Assembly (NCBI GenBank): GCA_964648005.1
Contig: CAZYKR010000209.1
Span: 1-7,987, forward strand
DNA length: 7,987 nt
Source of the DNA: JAGQTE01 sp964648005
GTDB taxonomy: Bacteria; Actinomycetota; Acidimicrobiia; Acidimicrobiales; Acidimicrobilacustridaceae
Direction of reading: 5' to 3'
In this document: piece by piece, positions 6,257-7,987 of the stretch
How positions within the stretch are numbered: the stretch's first letter is position 1
Layout of the letters: each line of letters opens with the position of its first letter
Translations under genes and position numbers: made by a program
Notes under the pieces: generated by a model
What the model was told of the DNA's origin: nothing
The model's input: only the letters and a program-made list of their open reading frames with translations
Databases searched by the model: none

Positions 6257-7069
6257 ATGCGGGTTGCTGCATATCAGGCGCCGTACCGGCCCTACCCATC
6301 CGCCGGGGGTGCCGAGCTCCTGGTGCCTCAACTCGAACGGGCGCGGGCTGAGGGTGTCGAGCTGCTGTGTTGTCCGGAGGCGCTCATCGGTGAGCTGGCC
6401 AACGAGTCCGACGGGGACAGCCCAGCCGAGGTGGCTCTCTCGGCGAGAGACGGCGAGCTCGACGAGGCCATCGCACCGCTGCTCGGGTGGGGGATGACGA
6501 TCGTGATCGGGTTCACCGAACGCAGCGAGTCCGGTGCTCTCTACAACGCCGCAGCGGTGATCGACGACAACCGAGTCTCGGGGATCTACCGCAAGACCTA
6601 CCCGGGGACCTCCGTGTGTGCAGCGGGAACGGAGGTGCCGATCTTCCACCACGGTGAGGTCGCCTTCGGCGTGATGATCTGCAATGACGCCCACTACATC
6701 GAACCAGCGCGGGTGCTCGCCGCCAAGGGGGCCCAGCTCCTGGTTGTCCCTGTCCACGGCGGACACCGGCCGGCCAAGGAACAGGCGTGGCGGGCGCGGG
6801 GAACCAACGTCCTGATCGCGAGAGCTGTCGAGAACGGCACCCCGCTCGTCGCCGCCGACGTCGCCGGCTGGCAGGGCGAGAGGGTCTCGCACGGCACGAC
6901 AACGGTCATCGACAGCCAGGGAACCGTCCTCGCCACCGCCCGGGAGCTCCACGAGGACCTAGTGATCGCCGACGTCGATCTCGACAGCCTTCGAGGTGGG
7001 ATGGACGGCGACATCTTCGGTCGCTCCAATCCCGCCGTGATCGAACAGTTCGTTGCGCTGTGGAAGTAG
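6257..7069 (+). CDS. Carbon-nitrogen hydrolase (nitrilase superfamily amidohydrolase)
   Basis: A complete 270-residue cytoplasmic enzyme hydrolysing a non-peptide C-N bond. The nitrilase-superfamily triad is visible: Glu41 in CCPEALIGE, Lys113 in YRKTYPG, and Cys142 in VMICNDAHYIEPAR. A second conserved Glu lies in the CNDAHYIE segment. Other family marks are the MRVAAYQAP opening, the LYNAAAVID strand, AAKGAQLLVVPVHGG after the nucleophile, and RAVENGTPLVAAD. The length is normal for single-domain members such as omega-amidase or carbamoylputrescine amidase types; the substrate cannot be read from sequence. ATG at 6257 is preferred because the protein then begins at the first strand. Fifty-five bases separate it from the small gene upstream, so it may or may not share its transcript. 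No tie to conjugation is known, so it is probably cargo or flanking chromosome. Confidence 0.93.
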   Translation: MRVAAYQAPYRPYPSAGGAELLVPQLERARAEGVELLCCPEALIGELANESDGDSPAEVALSARDGELDEAIAPLLGWGMTIVIGFTERSESGALYNAAAVIDDNRVSGIYRKTYPGTSVCAAGTEVPIFHHGEVAFGVMICNDAHYIEPARVLAAKGAQLLVVPVHGGHRPAKEQAWRARGTNVLIARAVENGTPLVAADVAGWQGERVSHGTTTVIDSQGTVLATARELHEDLVIADVDLDSLRGGMDGDIFGRSNPAVIEQFVALWK

Positions 7070-7084
7070 CAGCCATGGCACCGT

Positions 7085-7099
7085 CCGCCGATCCGGCGG
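7085..7099 (+). terminator. Short GC-rich hairpin after the carbon-nitrogen hydrolase gene
   Basis: CCGCCG (7085-7090) and CGGCGG (7094-7099) form a perfect 6-base stem with a 3-base loop, starting 15 bases after the TAG stop. No T-run follows, as is common in high-GC actinobacteria, so this is at best a non-canonical terminator. Confidence 0.4.
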
Positions 7100-7131
7100 C
7101 AGGTGATGCGGCCCGATGGTGTTGGAGGCGC

Positions 7132-7182
7132 GCGTTCGGCGACAGCAGTTCTGTGCTCGCGACCGCAGAGCAGAACGCCGAA
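7132..7182. other. Imperfect long hairpin with two alternative pairings
   Basis: GTTC + TGCTC (7148-7151, 7154-7158, a 2-base bulge between them) pairs fully with GAGCAGAAC (7168-7176) across a 9-base loop. The stem extends outward: TTCGGC (7135-7140) pairs with GCCGAA (7177-7182), with 7141-7147 unpaired. Alternatively GCGTTC (7132-7137) can pair with GAACGC (7173-7178), which excludes part of the first fold. This could be a terminator, a structured leader or RNA, or a recombination site. It matches no riboswitch or tRNA that I recognise. Confidence 0.35.
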
Positions 7183-7405
7183 TCCGTCGCGTCGCGAGTC
7201 GTGGACGCGTCGAGGCGCTCGCGCAAGTTGCTGCACCCGTACCGGCACACCTAGGGCGGCTTGTTTCCGAGGTCCTACGGCCCGGGAGAAGCGCCGGAAG
7301 CCTCGGCGCGTCGCCCCCGGTTAGGCCACGGTGTTCGAAGGATCGCTGCAAAGCGGTGGAACCAACGACCATCCTGGGTGCAGGTCGATCTACGTGGGCG
7401 GTGCC

Positions 7406-7987
7406 ATGTTTCTGAAATCCGTGACGATTCGGGGCTTCCGAGCGGCCGCCCAACACGACATCACCTGCACGTTGCCCGGACGCTTCACGCTCCTCGTTGG
7501 AGGCAACAACGCTGGAAAGACGACGGTGTGTGAATCGCTGTACCTCGCGCACAAGCACCGCTTTCCCCAGATGCAGCGTCCTTCGGCAGCCGCGCTCGGG
7601 CCGCGTGGCGCACCACGCGAGATCTCCCTCACCTTCGAGTTCGATCCCGACCTCGCGGCCGAAGGGCCCCTCGGCGCCTACTTGCAAGGCGAATACCTCG
7701 GTCCCCCAGCCTTCACGAAGACTCTGACCCGCTCGCTTGGGCGCATCCGCGTGGAGGGAGGCGACGAAGGAACGGAACGGCTGCGCGTGATCTACTTGCC
7801 AGCACACCGGAACCCGGTCGACGAGCTGGCGCGACGCGAAGCCGACGTGCTCGTAGAGCTGCTTCGGGCAGAACAGCAGCGTCGTGCAGGCCATCGAAGC
7901 TTGCGTGAGCTACGAACGCGAGCCGAGGGACTTCTTCGTGCCCTTGGTGCAGAGGACCTGGTCGCGTCGCTGGAGAAGCGGGTCCAG
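7406..7987 (+). CDS. OLD/RecF-like AAA (ABC-type) ATPase, N-terminal part (partial, runs off right edge)
   Basis: The first 194 residues of an ATPase that begins in the SMC/RecF/OLD manner: MFLKSVTIRGFR (a strand followed by a 'GFR' turn), then Walker A GGNNAGKTT at 32-40 (Lys38). A strand with EISLTFEFD (72-80) and a VIYLPAHRNPVDELARREA segment (about 128-146) follow, then a charged, probably helical region that may begin a coiled-coil arm. The ABC signature, Walker B and any C-terminal nuclease (TOPRIM in OLD and GajA) lie beyond the edge. ATG at 7406 is chosen by family likeness; the frame is open back to 7325, so GTG at 7394 or 7331 is possible, and no strong ribosome site is visible. Codons such as CGA, CTT, CGT and GAA are commoner than in the conjugation genes, suggesting separate origin. 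Possible roles are anti-phage defence or DNA repair. Confidence 0.82.
   Translation, partial: MFLKSVTIRGFRAAAQHDITCTLPGRFTLLVGGNNAGKTTVCESLYLAHKHRFPQMQRPSAAALGPRGAPREISLTFEFDPDLAAEGPLGAYLQGEYLGPPAFTKTLTRSLGRIRVEGGDEGTERLRVIYLPAHRNPVDELARREADVLVELLRAEQQRRAGHRSLRELRTRAEGLLRALGAEDLVASLEKRVQ

Larger units (their letters stand above)
7070..7405. other. Intergenic region with hairpins and no convincing gene
   Basis: These 336 bases separate the carbon-nitrogen hydrolase from the ATPase. Small open frames here (for example 7103-7324 and 7116-7415, plus strand) are Arg-rich, lack a clear ribosome site and show no family likeness. Two inverted-repeat structures are listed separately. A TTGTTT at 7261-7266 is a weak -35 candidate without a matching -10. 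No tRNA, insertion-sequence end or long direct repeat was found. It may hold the ATPase promoter and possibly the edge of a mobile segment. Confidence 0.6.

Noticed and set aside
6026..6952. Minus-strand open frame of 308 codons opposite the carbon-nitrogen hydrolase
   Set aside because: The plus strand has a complete nitrilase-superfamily triad. The minus product has no recognisable motif and spans the end of another gene.
7328..7360. Possible tRNA 3' part (a TTCGAAGGA resembling a T-loop)
   Set aside because: No matching T-stem, anticodon stem or acceptor stem could be drawn around it.
7116..7415. Possible 99-residue gene in the spacer
   Set aside because: No ribosome site, Arg-rich, mixed third-position bases, and it runs into the start of the ATPase gene. 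A decayed gene remnant cannot be excluded.
6959..7894. Minus-strand open frame of 311 codons opposite the spacer and the OLD-like ATPase
   Set aside because: It overlaps the strongly supported Walker A gene and the end of the hydrolase gene, and its translation has a random Arg/Ser/Cys-rich character.
1..7987. CRISPR array, insertion sequence or origin of transfer
   Set aside because: No regularly spaced repeats, no transposase or terminal inverted-repeat pair, and no relaxase or nic-like site was recognised. The inverted repeats at 4775-4822 are more simply explained as a promoter-region operator.

Overview
This is high-GC DNA with GC-ending codons, TGA stops and strong Shine-Dalgarno sites, as in an actinobacterium or a relative such as Acidimicrobiia. 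Its left part resembles the conjugation (type IV secretion) block of an actinobacterial integrative or conjugative element. The organism is inferred from composition and protein families only.

Left block, positions 1-4723, all minus strand. Five genes form one tightly coupled operon, read from right to left: a pilin-like small membrane protein (VirB2-like), a single-pass membrane protein with a VirB8-like layout, a polytopic TrbL/VirB6-like channel protein with a Gly/Ala/Ser/Pro-rich tail, an SCO6880-family protein, and a VirB4/TraC-like ATPase that runs off the left edge. Every junction is a stop/start overlap of 1 or 4 bases. The last two genes look like the two halves of VirB4: the first ends at the segment that precedes the ATPase core in VirB4, and the second resumes there and carries the Walker A motif.

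Centre, 4724-4855. A divergent intergenic region holds two nearly concentric inverted repeats and probably the promoters for both directions.

Right block, plus strand. A secreted two-domain peptidoglycan hydrolase (lysozyme/transglycosylase-like plus M23 endopeptidase) probably opens the wall for the secretion channel, as VirB1 or Tn916 CwlT do. It overlaps by one base a 96-residue gene of unknown function. A complete carbon-nitrogen hydrolase (nitrilase superfamily) follows. About 340 bases without a convincing gene contain two inverted-repeat structures. The window then ends inside an AAA/ABC-type ATPase of the OLD/RecF-like kind, with visibly different codon use, which could be the first gene of a defence or DNA-repair module beyond the edge.

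No tRNA, rRNA, CRISPR array, insertion sequence or integrase was seen. The relaxase, coupling protein and integrase expected for a full conjugative element would have to lie outside the window.
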